Below, piece after piece: positions 26,157-35,038 of a stretch of 64,000 nucleotides of DNA; positions within the stretch are counted from its first letter, which is position 1, and every line of letters begins with the position of its first letter. A program made the position numbers and the translations under genes. This stretch comes from Paracoccaceae bacterium (lineage in GTDB: Bacteria > Pseudomonadota > Alphaproteobacteria > Rhodobacterales > Rhodobacteraceae). Under the pieces are notes generated by a model. That model saw nothing but the letters and a program-made list of their open reading frames with translations. It did no database searches and was not told the origin of the DNA. The stretch covers positions 171,668-235,667 of the forward strand of contig JANSXY010000005.1 in assembly GCA_024742695.1 (NCBI GenBank), read 5' to 3'.

Positions 26157-26612
26157 TCAGCCTCCCTGCGGCGGGAACAGGGCAAAGGCCGCGCCCGTCC
26201 ACATCATCTTCTGGAAACAGGGGTCGAGGTTGGTGCCGCCGCAGCCCGACCCGTGGATGTTCAGGTAGATCACCCGCCGCCCGCCGTCGTCCGCGGCGGC
26301 CCAGCCCTTGCCGAAGGCCTGGGTCGTCGTTTCGCCAACCGCGAAGTCGATCGCGCAGCCGCCGGTTCCGCAATACAGCGACACGGCGCTGGAACAATCG
26401 AAATAGGCCTCGTCGAGAACCCAGTCGTCGGCGCTGCCGTCTCCCGTCAGGTCGGCGGTCTTCAGCGCGCCCGGCCGCATCGAGAACCGGCCCTGCTCGA
26501 ACACCTCGCAGGTCGCGCGGGCCTCGTCGATCGCGGCCAGAAACGCTTCGGGGGCCCCGGCGGCATGCGCCGGCGCGGCGAAAAGCGCGAGAAAGAGCCA
26601 TCGTGTCGTCAT
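26157..26612 (-). CDS. Secreted cysteine-rich protein of unknown function
   Basis: A 151-residue protein with a Sec signal peptide ([17 protein letters not shown], cleavage after AHA). The mature domain has six or more cysteines, suggesting disulfides in the periplasm, and a pattern with [17 protein letters not shown] (an FG-GAP-like or Ca-binding Asp-rich loop) followed by [16 protein letters not shown]. No family is recognised. It stops four bases before the deoD start in the same direction and could be its operon leader. Confidence 0.6.
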   Translation of the reverse strand: MTTRWLFLALFAAPAHAAGAPEAFLAAIDEARATCEVFEQGRFSMRPGALKTADLTGDGSADDWVLDEAYFDCSSAVSLYCGTGGCAIDFAVGETTTQAFGKGWAAADDGGRRVIYLNIHGSGCGGTNLDPCFQKMMWTGAAFALFPPQGG

Positions 26613-26701
26613 GCCGGACCGTCCCGTCGCCGCTGCGTCGCGGCCAGACTAGGACAGCCCGGCAGGCTGCGCCAGACGGTTACGGCAGGCCCGGTCGCGG
26701 C

Positions 26702-28669
26702 TTACTCGGCCGCGACAGGCTGCGGATCGGCCAGCGCGACGATGTCGAACATGATCCGGTTCAGTTCGAAATCCTTCGGCGTGTAGACCCGCGCGACGCC
26801 CATCGCCAGCAGACGCGCGGCATCGTCCTCGGGGATGATCCCGCCGACGATCACCGGGGTCTCGCCCAGGCCGGCGGCGCGCATCCTCTCCATCACCTCT
26901 TCGATCAGCGGCATGTGGCTGCCCGACAGGATCGACAGGCCGACGACATGCGCGCCGTCCTCGGCCGCCGCGGCGACGATCTGTTCGGGTGTCAGGCGGA
27001 TGCCTTCGTAGTGGATGTCCATGCCGCAGTCGCGGGCGCGGCAGGCGATCTGTTCGGCGCCGTTGGAATGACCGTCGAGCCCCGGCTTGCCGACGAGGAA
27101 CTTCAGCCGCCGGCCCAGCCTCGTCGATACCGCGTCCACCGCCTCGCGGATCTCGTCCAGTCCCTCGGTGCGGTTCGACGGGCTGGCCGACACGCCGGTG
27201 GGGCCCCGATACTCGCCATGCACGGCGCGCATCACCCCGGCCCATTCGCCGGTCGTCACCCCGGCCTTCGCCGCGGCGATCGAGGCGGGCATGACGTTCT
27301 CGCCGGTTTCCGCCACGCGACGCAGTTCCGCCAGCGCGGCGGCCACCGCCGCGCCGTCGCGTTCCGCCCGCCAGGCCGACAGCCGCGCGACCTGGTCGGC
27401 CTCCACCGCCGGGTCCACCGTCATGATCCCGCCGTCGCAGCCGACCAGCGGCGAGGCTTCGGCCTCGCGCCAGCGGTTGACGCCGACGACGACGGTTTCC
27501 TCGCTTTCGATCCGCGCCAGCCGCTCGGCATTCGCCTCCACCAGCCGCGCCTTCATGTATTCGATCGCCGCGATCGCGCCGCCCATCCCGTCGAGCGTGG
27601 CCAGTTCCGCCCGCGCGCCGTCCTTCAGCGCCGCGACCTTCGCGGCCACCGCCGGGTTGCCGTCGAACAGGTCGCCGTATTCCAGAAGGTCGGTCTCGTA
27701 GGCCAGGATCTGCTGCATCCTCAGCGACCATTGCTGATCCCAGGGCCGGGGCAGGCCCAGCGCCTCGTTCCAGGCGGGCAGCTGCACCGCGCGGGCGCGC
27801 GCGTTCTTCGACAGCGTCACCGCCAGCATCTCCAGCAGGATCCGGTAGACGTTGTTTTCGGGCTGCTGTTCGGTCAGGCCAAGGCTGTTGACCTGCACGC
27901 CGTAACGGAAGCGGCGGTATTTCGGCTCCTCGATGCCGTAGCGGTCGCGGCAGATCTCGTCCCACAACTCGGTGAAGGCGCGCATCTTGCACATCTCGGT
28001 CACGAACCGGATGCCGGCGTTCACGAAAAACGAAATCCGCCCCGCCATCGCCGGGAACGCCTCGGCCGGCACCTTGCGCTGCAGGTCGTCGAGCACCGCG
28101 CAGGCGGTGGCCAGCGCGAAGGCCAGTTCCTGTTCCGGTGTCGCGCCCGCTTCCTGCAGATGGTAGGAACAGACGTTCATCGGGTTCCACTTCGGCAGCG
28201 CCGACGCGGTGTAGGCGGCGACATCGGTGATCATCCGCAGGCTTGGCTTCGGCGGGCAGATGTAGGTGCCGCGGCTGAGGTATTCCTTGATGATGTCGTT
28301 CTGCACGGTGCCCTGCAGCGCCGCGACTTCGGCGCCCTGTTCCTCCGCCACCGCGATGTACAGCGCCAGCAGCCAGGGCGCGGTGGCGTTGATCGTCATC
28401 GAGGTGTTCATCCGGTCCAGCGGGATATCCGCGAACAGCGCGCGCATGTCGCCCAGGTGGCAGATCGGCACGCCGACCTTGCCGACCTCGCCGCGCGCCA
28501 GGACATGGTCGCTGTCATAGCCGGTCTGGGTCGGCAGGTCGAAGGCCACCGAAAGCCCTGTCTGGCCCTTGGCGAGGTTGCTGCGGTAGAGCGCGTTCGA
28601 CTTCGCCGCGGTGGAATGGCCGGCATAGGTGCGAAACAGCCAGGGCTTGTCCTTCGTCGTTTCGGTCAT
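26702..28669 (-). CDS. ecm: Ethylmalonyl-CoA mutase
   Basis: A 655-residue adenosylcobalamin-dependent mutase in one chain: an N-terminal acyl-CoA TIM barrel (RTYAGHSTAAKSNALYRSNLAKG, QGTVQNDIIKE) and a C-terminal B12-binding domain with DGHSNG (DxHxxG) plus GLSILSGSH. In Rhodobacter relatives the enzyme beside ccr converts ethylmalonyl-CoA to methylsuccinyl-CoA, and it is shorter than methylmalonyl-CoA mutase large subunits (about 710 residues). Length, single-chain form and divergence from ccr support Ecm. The ATG giving MTETTKDKPWLFR is used. Confidence 0.9.
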   Translation of the reverse strand: MTETTKDKPWLFRTYAGHSTAAKSNALYRSNLAKGQTGLSVAFDLPTQTGYDSDHVLARGEVGKVGVPICHLGDMRALFADIPLDRMNTSMTINATAPWLLALYIAVAEEQGAEVAALQGTVQNDIIKEYLSRGTYICPPKPSLRMITDVAAYTASALPKWNPMNVCSYHLQEAGATPEQELAFALATACAVLDDLQRKVPAEAFPAMAGRISFFVNAGIRFVTEMCKMRAFTELWDEICRDRYGIEEPKYRRFRYGVQVNSLGLTEQQPENNVYRILLEMLAVTLSKNARARAVQLPAWNEALGLPRPWDQQWSLRMQQILAYETDLLEYGDLFDGNPAVAAKVAALKDGARAELATLDGMGGAIAAIEYMKARLVEANAERLARIESEETVVVGVNRWREAEASPLVGCDGGIMTVDPAVEADQVARLSAWRAERDGAAVAAALAELRRVAETGENVMPASIAAAKAGVTTGEWAGVMRAVHGEYRGPTGVSASPSNRTEGLDEIREAVDAVSTRLGRRLKFLVGKPGLDGHSNGAEQIACRARDCGMDIHYEGIRLTPEQIVAAAAEDGAHVVGLSILSGSHMPLIEEVMERMRAAGLGETPVIVGGIIPEDDAARLLAMGVARVYTPKDFELNRIMFDIVALADPQPVAAE

Positions 28670-28698
28670 CGCGGCCTCCGATTCCTTGCTCGGCAATT

Positions 28699-28730
28699 AT
28701 CTTTCCCGGCGCCCGGAATAGGGGAAAGAT
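28699..28730. promoter_or_regulatory. Inverted repeat upstream of ecm
   Basis: ATCTTTCCC (28699-28707) and GGGAAAGAT (28722-28730) are perfect 9-bp arms separated by 14 bases, lying 30 bases before the ecm start. This could be an operator or an mRNA hairpin in the ecm leader. It does not match a regulator motif I know. Confidence 0.5.
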
Positions 28731-28883
28731 TGTGTCCCTGTCAATTCGCCGCGATGCGGCACGACGGCGCTGCGGGGGCATGATCCTGCGGCTGAAGGGA
28801 AAGCCAAGGGAAAAGATGGTTTACCGGCGCCCATGCCGCGGTGCGATTGTGGTCCGCGACTCGCTGCGACATAAAATTACAAA

Positions 28884-28910
28884 AACATTGGCATGACCTA
28901 TTGCAATGTT
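28884..28910. promoter_or_regulatory. Inverted repeat in the AT-rich ccr promoter region
   Basis: AACATTG (28884-28890) and CAATGTT (28904-28910) are perfect inverted arms with a 13-base spacer, inside the only AT-rich part (about 28870-28915) of the 326-base ecm-ccr gap. The site lies about 86 bases before the ccr start, a good position for an operator. The rest of the gap holds no gene. Confidence 0.5.
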
Positions 28911-28995
28911 ACCCGGCCGCGCCTAACCCTTGCCGTCACGTGGCCGTGATTCTGCATCGCGGCGTGACAGGTGACAGCAAAGGACGGAGGCCGTC

Positions 28996-30288
28996 ATGGC
29001 ATTGGACTCGGATACCGGCATCGCGCCCTACGACGCTCCGGAGAAGGACCTTTACGCGATCGGCGAGCTGCCTCCGCTGGGCTATGTGCCGAAACAAATG
29101 CACGCCTGGGTGCTGCGGCAGGAGCGCCACGGCGACCCCGATGTCGCGCTGCAGCAGGAGGTCGTAGACGTCCCCGAGATCGACAGCCACGAGGTGCTGG
29201 TGCTGGTGATGGCCGCCGGCGTCAACTACAACGGCGTCTGGGCCTGTCTCGGCCAGCCCGCCTCGGTCTTCCGCCAGCACAAGGCGCCCTATGCGATCAT
29301 CGGCTCGGACGCGGCCGGGATCGTCTGGAAGGTGGGCGACAAGGTGACGCGCTGGAAGGTCGGCGACGAGGTCGTGGTGCATTGCAACCAGGACAACGGC
29401 GACGACGAGGAATGTAACGGCGGCGACCCGATGCTGTCGCCCAGCCAGCGCATCTGGGGCTATGAAAGCGCCGACGGCTCCTTCGCGCAGTTCACCCGGG
29501 TGCAGGCGCAGCAGCTCATGCCGCGCCCCAAGCACCTGACCTGGGAGGAGTCGGGCTGCTACACGCTGACGCTGGCCACCGCGTACCGGATGCTGTTCGG
29601 CCACGAACCGCATGACCTGAAACCGGGCCAGAACGTGCTGGTGTGGGGCGCGTCCGGCGGCCTCGGCTCGTTCGCCATCCAGCTGATCAACGCGGCCGGC
29701 GCGAACGCGATCGGCGTGATCTCGGACGAGGGCAAGCGCGACTTCGTGATGGATCTTGGCGCCAAGGGCGTGATCAACCGCAAGGATTTCAACTGCTGGG
29801 GCAAGCTGCCCGAGATCGGATCCGAGGATTACGCGGCCTGGTTCGCCGAGGTGCGCCGTTTCGGCAAGGCGATCTGGGACATCACCGGCAAGGGCGTCAA
29901 CGTCGACATGGTGTTCGAACATCCCGGCGAGTCGACCTTCCCGGTCTCCACCTTCGTCGTGAAGCGCGGCGGCATGGTGGTGATCTGCGCCGGAACCACC
30001 GGCTACAACTGCACCTTCGACGTGCGCCACATGTGGAGCCACCAGAAGCGCCTGCAGGGATCGCATTTCGCGCATCTCAAGCAGGCATCCTCGGCCAACA
30101 AGCTGATGCTCGACCGCCGCCTCGATCCCTGCATGTCCGAGGTGTTCCCCTGGGCGGAAATCCCGAATGCGCACATGCTGATGTGGAAGAACCAGCACAA
30201 GCCCGGCAACATGGCCGTCCTTGTGCAGGCCCCGCGCACCGGTTTGAGAACGCTGGAGGACGCGCTCGAGGCCGGCCGCACCCGCTGA
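28996..30288 (+). CDS. ccr: Crotonyl-CoA carboxylase/reductase
   Basis: A 430-residue MDR-superfamily enzyme with the N-terminal LPPLGYVPKQMHAWVLRQERHG typical of Ccr, the NADPH-binding GASGGLGSFAIQL, and insertions absent from ordinary quinone reductases. Asn in AAGVNYNGVW and His in GSHFAH are candidates for the carbon-dioxide pocket described for other Ccr enzymes. It reductively carboxylates crotonyl-CoA to ethylmalonyl-CoA, the defining step of the ethylmalonyl-CoA pathway. It is divergent from ecm, which acts next after epimerisation, and starts after AAGGACGGAGG. Confidence 0.96.
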   Translation: MALDSDTGIAPYDAPEKDLYAIGELPPLGYVPKQMHAWVLRQERHGDPDVALQQEVVDVPEIDSHEVLVLVMAAGVNYNGVWACLGQPASVFRQHKAPYAIIGSDAAGIVWKVGDKVTRWKVGDEVVVHCNQDNGDDEECNGGDPMLSPSQRIWGYESADGSFAQFTRVQAQQLMPRPKHLTWEESGCYTLTLATAYRMLFGHEPHDLKPGQNVLVWGASGGLGSFAIQLINAAGANAIGVISDEGKRDFVMDLGAKGVINRKDFNCWGKLPEIGSEDYAAWFAEVRRFGKAIWDITGKGVNVDMVFEHPGESTFPVSTFVVKRGGMVVICAGTTGYNCTFDVRHMWSHQKRLQGSHFAHLKQASSANKLMLDRRLDPCMSEVFPWAEIPNAHMLMWKNQHKPGNMAVLVQAPRTGLRTLEDALEAGRTR

Positions 30289-30314
30289 GTGCCGCCCCGT
30301 ATGGCGGCGGCGAG

Positions 30315-30341
30315 GGCCCGCGCCACCCGGCGCGGGCCTTT
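30315..30341 (+). terminator. Rho-independent terminator after ccr
   Basis: GGCCCGCGCC (30315-30324) and GGCGCGGGCC (30329-30338) make a perfect 10-bp stem with a four-base loop, followed by a short TTT. It lies 26 bases after the ccr stop. Confidence 0.7.
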
Positions 30342-30399
30342 GTCGTGATCCCGAAAGGGGTTGTGCGCATCGGGATTCTCGCTATGGTTGTGTAAATAC

Positions 30400-30415
30400 C
30401 TGTGGACAAGTCTGT
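30400..30415 (-). promoter_or_regulatory. 16-mer shared with the uvrC upstream region
   Basis: On the minus strand this reads ACAGACTTGTCCACAG, identical to 10523-10538. On the plus strand CTGTGGACAAG is followed by a second TCTGTGG, giving a partial direct repeat, 15 bases before the small gene at 30431. The core is one base from a DnaA box. Whether it is a shared operator is unknown. Confidence 0.4.
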
Positions 30416-30430
30416 GGAGGGGCTTGGTCG

Positions 30431-30631
30431 ATGCGACACGACTGGATCATCGACGTCCTGGCCGACCTGCGCGGCGTCGCGCGGTCCGAAGGCCTGCTTC
30501 GCCTTGCGGACCAGATCGATGACGCGCTTCTCGTCGCCGCCGGCGAGATCGCCCGCGATCGCGAGGCCGAGGGCGCCTGCCCGCCCGACATGTTCCTGCG
30601 CACGGCGCGGTCCGACGCGCGCCAGCACTGA
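30431..30631 (+). CDS. Small conserved-looking acidic protein, function unknown
   Basis: A 66-residue soluble protein, mostly helical by composition (LADLRGVARSEGLLRLADQIDDALLVAAGEIARD). No signal peptide, membrane helix or cofactor motif is visible. It has an ATG start with GGAGG nearby upstream and a plausible promoter region containing the repeated 16-mer. The SF1 helicase gene starts 57 bases later, so they may form an operon. It may be a regulatory or adaptor protein, but no family is recognised. Confidence 0.6.
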   Translation: MRHDWIIDVLADLRGVARSEGLLRLADQIDDALLVAAGEIARDREAEGACPPDMFLRTARSDARQH

Positions 30632-30688
30632 ACCGGCCGGGCCGTTTCCCGGTTCCCCCGCGCCGCGGCGACCACTAGGCTCGCCGCC

Positions 30689-32209
30689 ATGACCACGCCC
30701 GCGCTTTCCTTTTCCGCCGACCAGGCCGAGGCATGGGATCGCCTCGCCGCCGCGCTGCGATCCGCCGGCGTCGATATCGACGACGCCACGATCCGCCCGG
30801 CCGGCGAGGCCGGGCAGGGGGCGCTTGCCGTCGTCGGCAAGGCCGGATCGGGCAAGACGCTGCTTCTGGCCGAACTGACCAAGGCGCTGGCCGAGGCCGG
30901 CGTCGACGTGATCTCGGGCGATTACGAGGGCCGGCGCCGCAAGGACAGGCGCACCGTCGCGATCCTCGCGCCGACGAACAAGGCCGCGAGCGTCCTGCGC
31001 AACCGCGGGGTTCCGGCGACGACGATCCATCGCATCCTCTACACCCCGGTCTACGATCCCGACTACGAACGGATCGCCGAATGGCTGGCCGGCAACGGCG
31101 ACCGCCCCGAGATCGAAGGCTTGACGGAGGCCGCGCTCGACCGCGCGCAGGCGTTCTACGCAACGGTGAAATCGGTGCCCGGCGCGCTCGCCGCCGCCGG
31201 CCTGCGCGGATCGGATTTCATCCTCGGCTGGAAACGCCGAGAGGAGCCGCTGGACATCGGGCTGATCGACGAGGCGTCGATGCTCGACGCGAAGCAGTTC
31301 GAGGATCTGGAAGAGATCTTTCCAACCCTCGTCCTGTTCGGCGATCCGGCGCAGCTTGCCCCTGTCAACCAGTCCGGCCAGATGGTGTTCGACGGGCTGC
31401 CCGAGGCGCGCAAGCTGGTGCTGCACCGGGTGCACCGGCAGGAGGGCGACAGCCCGATCCTCGACCTCGCCCACGCGCTGGCCGATCCGGCGCTGGAATT
31501 CGAGGATTTCGAGCGGATGGTGGCCGAGGCCGCGCGCCGCGACGACCGGGTGCATTGGGCCGAGCGGGTGGATGCCGACCTGATGGCGCGCTCGCCCGTG
31601 CTGGTCTGGCGCAACCAGACCCGGATCCGGCTGATCCACGCCTTCCGCGCCGCCCATGGCGCGCCGGCGGACGCGCTGCTGCCCGGCGAGCCGCTGATCT
31701 GCGACGGGATCGAACTGCCGCTCAAGCATCGCAAGAAGCGCATCGACCTCGAGGCGCGGGGCCTCGTGAAAGGGGCGCAGGTCGTCTATCTCGGCCCCGG
31801 CAAGAAACCCGGTTTCTCCCGCCTGCATGTCATCGGCGCGGAAGAGCCGCGGCTGTCGGCAGCCTCGATCATCAAGATCGAACTGCCCGACAGCGAGGAA
31901 CCGTTCATCGCCTCCGCCGCGCGGATGGGCGCGGCCTTCCTGCACGGCGCGGCGGTGACGATCCACAAGGCGCAGGGCTCGCAATGGGATCAGGTGCAGG
32001 TCTTCGCGCCCGATCTCTTCGCCGCCGCACGCGCCGGCCGGACGGAGGCCGGGCTGCCGTTGTGGAAGCGGCTGGCCTATGTCGCGATCACCCGCGCCGA
32101 AACCCGGTTGCACTGGGTGGTGCGCAACCGGCTGGGCCGGCCGACTCGGGTGCTGGACACCGCCGATCTGCCCGGCGCGCCGGTGCCGCTGGCGCTGGAG
32201 ACGGAGTAG
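30689..32209 (+). CDS. Superfamily 1B (RecD2/Dda-like) DNA helicase
   Basis: A 506-residue helicase with Walker A GKAGSGKT near residue 50, Ia APTNKAA, Walker B IDEAS, motif III FGDPAQLAPV, motif IV VHRQEGD, motif V VTIHKAQGSQW and motif VI YVAITRAETRL. This set is that of RecD2 and phage Dda 5'-3' helicases. There is no N-terminal OB or HhH extension as in full RecD2, so it is a compact form. It likely unwinds DNA in repair or replication restart. It follows a 66-residue gene; no phage or defence genes are adjacent. Confidence 0.87.
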   Translation: MTTPALSFSADQAEAWDRLAAALRSAGVDIDDATIRPAGEAGQGALAVVGKAGSGKTLLLAELTKALAEAGVDVISGDYEGRRRKDRRTVAILAPTNKAASVLRNRGVPATTIHRILYTPVYDPDYERIAEWLAGNGDRPEIEGLTEAALDRAQAFYATVKSVPGALAAAGLRGSDFILGWKRREEPLDIGLIDEASMLDAKQFEDLEEIFPTLVLFGDPAQLAPVNQSGQMVFDGLPEARKLVLHRVHRQEGDSPILDLAHALADPALEFEDFERMVAEAARRDDRVHWAERVDADLMARSPVLVWRNQTRIRLIHAFRAAHGAPADALLPGEPLICDGIELPLKHRKKRIDLEARGLVKGAQVVYLGPGKKPGFSRLHVIGAEEPRLSAASIIKIELPDSEEPFIASAARMGAAFLHGAAVTIHKAQGSQWDQVQVFAPDLFAAARAGRTEAGLPLWKRLAYVAITRAETRLHWVVRNRLGRPTRVLDTADLPGAPVPLALETE

Positions 32210-32309
32210 ACGGTCCGCCCCGGTGCAAGCGCCGCGCGCCGGGCCGAAGCCGCTTCCGCCGGATCGCAAATCCCCCTACTCTGCCACCGAAGACCGAAGG
32301 GAGGCCGCC

Positions 32310-32546
32310 ATGCGCTGCGTTTTCGTCCAGTTCCGCTGCCAGCCTGGCAAGACCTACGAGGTGGCCGACGCGATCTACGACCGCGAGGTCGTGTCGGAGC
32401 TTTATTCGACCTCCGGCGACTATGACCTGATCGCCAAGCTCTACATCCCCGAGGGCGCCGATGTCGGCCACTACCTGACGGAAAAGCTGTTCGACATCCC
32501 CGGCATCAGCCGGACGCTGACGACGATGACCTTCCGCGCGTTCTGA
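32310..32546 (+). CDS. Stand-alone Lrp/AsnC ligand-binding (RAM) domain protein
   Basis: A 78-residue protein equal to the C-terminal effector domain of Lrp/AsnC regulators (MRCVFVQFRCQPGKTYEVA, then STSGDYDLIAKLYIP and PGISRTLTTMTFRAF), without a helix-turn-helix. Such small proteins form ring oligomers that bind amino acids in other species. It has a good AAGGGAGG before its ATG and is read rightward, converging on the HAD hydrolase. Function is not predictable beyond ligand binding. Confidence 0.8.
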   Translation: MRCVFVQFRCQPGKTYEVADAIYDREVVSELYSTSGDYDLIAKLYIPEGADVGHYLTEKLFDIPGISRTLTTMTFRAF

Positions 32547-32552
32547 ACCCGG

Positions 32553-33200
32553 TCACAGGCCCCACAACGCCCGCAGGTCGCCCATCCGGTGAAACACCCG
32601 CGCGCCAAGATCGGCCAGCGCCGCACCGTCGTCATGCTCGGCAAATCCAAAGACCGGGATGCCGGCGCGCACCGCGCCCAGAACGCCCGAGGGGCTGTCA
32701 TCGATCACCGCGCAGCTCTCCGGCGGCAGGCCAAGCGCCCCGGCGCAATGCAACCACAGCGCCGGATCGGGCTTCGGGCACCCCATGTCCTGGCCGGAAA
32801 AGATCCGGTCGCCGAAGCGCGCCATCAGGGCGGGGTGCTGGCCCAGCGTGATCTCCATCTTCGTCATCCGGCCGTTGGACCCGATGGCATAGGGGATCCC
32901 CGCGGCGTCCAGACTGTCGAGAAGATCCTCGATCCCGTCGATCAGCGCCGTCCCCGCCGCCAGGCTCGCGTAGAGCCGTTCGTAGAAGCGATCCACCCAG
33001 TCGCCGTCCAGCGGCATCCCCAGCCTGCGCAGTTCGGCATGCGTCGACTGGATCGTGCCGCCGACGAAGCGCCGGCGGATTTCGTCGGCACTCATCTCGA
33101 TCCCGTGCGCCCGCGCCTCGTCCTGCATGATCGCGATCGCCGCGCCCTCGCTGTCGACGATCACGCCGTCGCAATCGAACAGAACCCCCGCCGGCCTCAT
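32553..33200 (-). CDS. HAD-superfamily phosphatase (subfamily IA)
   Basis: A 215-residue HAD hydrolase. Motif I is FDCDGVIVDSE with the nucleophile Asp, motif II GSNG (Ser/Asn), motif III the Lys in GCPKPDP and motif IV VIDDSPSG; a four-helix cap lies between I and II. It resembles phosphoglycolate phosphatase or beta-phosphoglucomutase-like enzymes; the substrate is uncertain. Its ATG overlaps the stop of rsmD by four bases (ATGA), making it the last gene of the leftward oxidoreductase-rsmD-HAD operon. Confidence 0.87.
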   Translation of the reverse strand: MRPAGVLFDCDGVIVDSEGAAIAIMQDEARAHGIEMSADEIRRRFVGGTIQSTHAELRRLGMPLDGDWVDRFYERLYASLAAGTALIDGIEDLLDSLDAAGIPYAIGSNGRMTKMEITLGQHPALMARFGDRIFSGQDMGCPKPDPALWLHCAGALGLPPESCAVIDDSPSGVLGAVRAGIPVFGFAEHDDGAALADLGARVFHRMGDLRALWGL

Positions 33201-33760
33201 TCCGTCACCTTCAGGATCGTGACCCATGTCTCGCCGTAGCGGCGCTGGTCGAGCATCTCGAACCCCTCCGGCGGCAGCGGCGCCGCACCCTCCTCCCAGA
33301 CGATAAGCGCGCCGGGCGCCAGCCAGCCGCCGACGCGGCATGACGCCAGCGCCGCCTCGCCCAGCCCTTGGCCATAGGGCGGATCGAGGAACACGAGGTC
33401 GTAGCCCGGCCCCCGGTTCGGCCCCATCCGGGTGGCATCGCGCCGCCAGACATCGGTCACGCCCATCGCCTGCATCAGGTCGATGTTGCGCCGCAGGATC
33501 GCCCGCGCCGCCGCGCCCTCGTCGACGAAGGCGACCCGCGCCGCGCCGCGCGACAGCGCTTCCAGCCCCAGGGCCCCGGTGCCGGCGAACAGGTCGAGCA
33601 CCCGCGCGCCCTCTACCGGGTTGCCGTGCGGCCCGTTCATCAGGATGTTGAAGATCGCCTCGCGCACCCGATCCGAGGTTGGGCGCAGATGCGCGGCCGG
33701 ATCGCCCGCGCCGACATCGGCCAGCTTCAACCCGCGTCGCGCGCCGCCAACGATCCTCAC
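33197..33760 (-). CDS. rsmD: 16S rRNA (guanine(966)-N(2))-methyltransferase
   Basis: A 187-residue Rossmann methyltransferase with RIVGGARRG at the N-terminus, RPTSDRVREAIFNIL, the SAM motif LDLFAGTGALGLEALSRGA and the catalytic DPPYG. All are hallmarks of RsmD, which methylates G966 of 16S rRNA in the 30S subunit. The start is GTG and overlaps the preceding gene's stop (GTGA), so no ATG is needed. The frame is open further upstream only as a shadow. Confidence 0.92.
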   Translation of the reverse strand: MRIVGGARRGLKLADVGAGDPAAHLRPTSDRVREAIFNILMNGPHGNPVEGARVLDLFAGTGALGLEALSRGAARVAFVDEGAAARAILRRNIDLMQAMGVTDVWRRDATRMGPNRGPGYDLVFLDPPYGQGLGEAALASCRVGGWLAPGALIVWEEGAAPLPPEGFEMLDQRRYGETWVTILKVTE

Positions 33761-34959
33761 GCCAGCAGCGCCTTCAGATCGGTCGCCGGATCGGCCAGCG
33801 CGGCCGGATCGGGGCTGCGGCCCGCCTCGATCAGCCGCTTGCCGATCATGTAGGCGCGCGGATCGTCGATCGCGTCGACGGCCAGAAGCCGGTCGCCGGC
33901 ATAGTACCAGACCGACAGGCCGTCGCCCGCCGGGCGCCGCACCGTGCGGTCGTAGCCGGTGTTCAGCCCGGCGATCTGCAGCTTCATGTCGTACTGGTCC
34001 GACCAGAACCACGGTTTCGGCACATAGGCCTTGCCCGCGCCCAGCATGTTCGCGGCCACCAGTTCGCCCATGTCGATCGCGTTGCCCACGCTTTCCAGCC
34101 GCAGACGCCCGCCGGCATGAGGGAACGCAGCGCAATCCCCCGCCGCCCAGATCGACGGGTCCGACGTGCGGCCATGCGCGTCCACCGCGATGCCGTTGTC
34201 GATCTCCAGCCCGGCGGACCCGGCCAGCCTTGTGTCCGGCGTGATGCCGACGCCGACGATCACGAAATCGGCCGGCAGGGTGCTGCCATCGTCCAGTTCC
34301 GCGCCGGTGACGCGGCCCGCGCCCGCCAGCCGGGCCAGCCCGGTGCCGGTGCGGATCGTCACGCCGTGGCACGCGTGCAGATCGGCCACCGCCTCGGCGG
34401 TTTCGGCCGCAGCGACGCGGGAGAGGATGCGGGGGGCCAGTTCCACCACCGTCACCTCCAGCCCCAGCTTGCGGGCGACCGCCGCCGCCTCCAGCCCGAT
34501 ATAGCCGCCGCCGACCACGACAAGCCGCCGGCCCGGCGCAAATTCCGCCGCCATCGCGTCGACATCGGCGAGCGTGCGCACGGTGTAGACGCCATCGAGA
34601 TCGCCGCCGATCGCGCTGGGCAGGCGTCGCGGAACCGCGCCGGTGGTCAGCGCGAGTTGGTCGTAGCCCAGCGCCTCGCCCGCAACGGTCACGGTCTTCG
34701 CGACACGGTCGATCGCGGTCACCGGCGCGCCCAGCCGCAGGGTGACGCGCTGGTCCTCCCAGAACGACGGCGCGCGCAGCATCAGCCGTTCCAGCGGCAT
34801 CTCGCCCAGCAGGTAGCCCTTGGACAGCGGCGGGCGCTGGTACGGTGCGACCGGTTCCTCGCCGACGATGGTCAGCGGCCCGTCATGGCCCAGCGCGCGC
34901 AGCTTCGCCGCAAGCGAGGCCGCCGCCTGTCCGGCCCCCACGATCACGATCCCCGCCAT
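33757..34959 (-). CDS. FAD-dependent ferredoxin/rubredoxin reductase-type oxidoreductase
   Basis: A 400-residue protein with two dinucleotide-binding motifs, an N-terminal FAD site (IVIVGAGQAAASLAA) and a central NAD site (VVVGGGYIGLEAAAVA), the FAD-binding WAAGDCAAFPH near residue 275, and a C-terminal reductase domain. This is the layout of putidaredoxin or rhodocoxin reductases that feed electrons to ferredoxins of oxygenases. No oxygenase or ferredoxin gene is adjacent, so partners are unknown. The ATG at 34959 is chosen over a GTG four codons upstream. Its stop overlaps the GTG of rsmD. Confidence 0.85.
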   Translation of the reverse strand: MAGIVIVGAGQAAASLAAKLRALGHDGPLTIVGEEPVAPYQRPPLSKGYLLGEMPLERLMLRAPSFWEDQRVTLRLGAPVTAIDRVAKTVTVAGEALGYDQLALTTGAVPRRLPSAIGGDLDGVYTVRTLADVDAMAAEFAPGRRLVVVGGGYIGLEAAAVARKLGLEVTVVELAPRILSRVAAAETAEAVADLHACHGVTIRTGTGLARLAGAGRVTGAELDDGSTLPADFVIVGVGITPDTRLAGSAGLEIDNGIAVDAHGRTSDPSIWAAGDCAAFPHAGGRLRLESVGNAIDMGELVAANMLGAGKAYVPKPWFWSDQYDMKLQIAGLNTGYDRTVRRPAGDGLSVWYYAGDRLLAVDAIDDPRAYMIGKRLIEAGRSPDPAALADPATDLKALLA

Positions 34960-35038
34960 CCGCGTCCCCACTGGTTCTTTCCGGGGCGCAGCCTATATGC
35001 GTGGGCGTCGGAAACGCAACGCGAGAGGGACATCCACA

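Noticed and set aside
25442..28783. Long plus-strand open frame (over 1100 codons) opposite deoD and ecm
   Set aside because: The opposite strand encodes clear enzymes with conserved motifs; this frame has only low-complexity Arg/Pro/Gly sequence.
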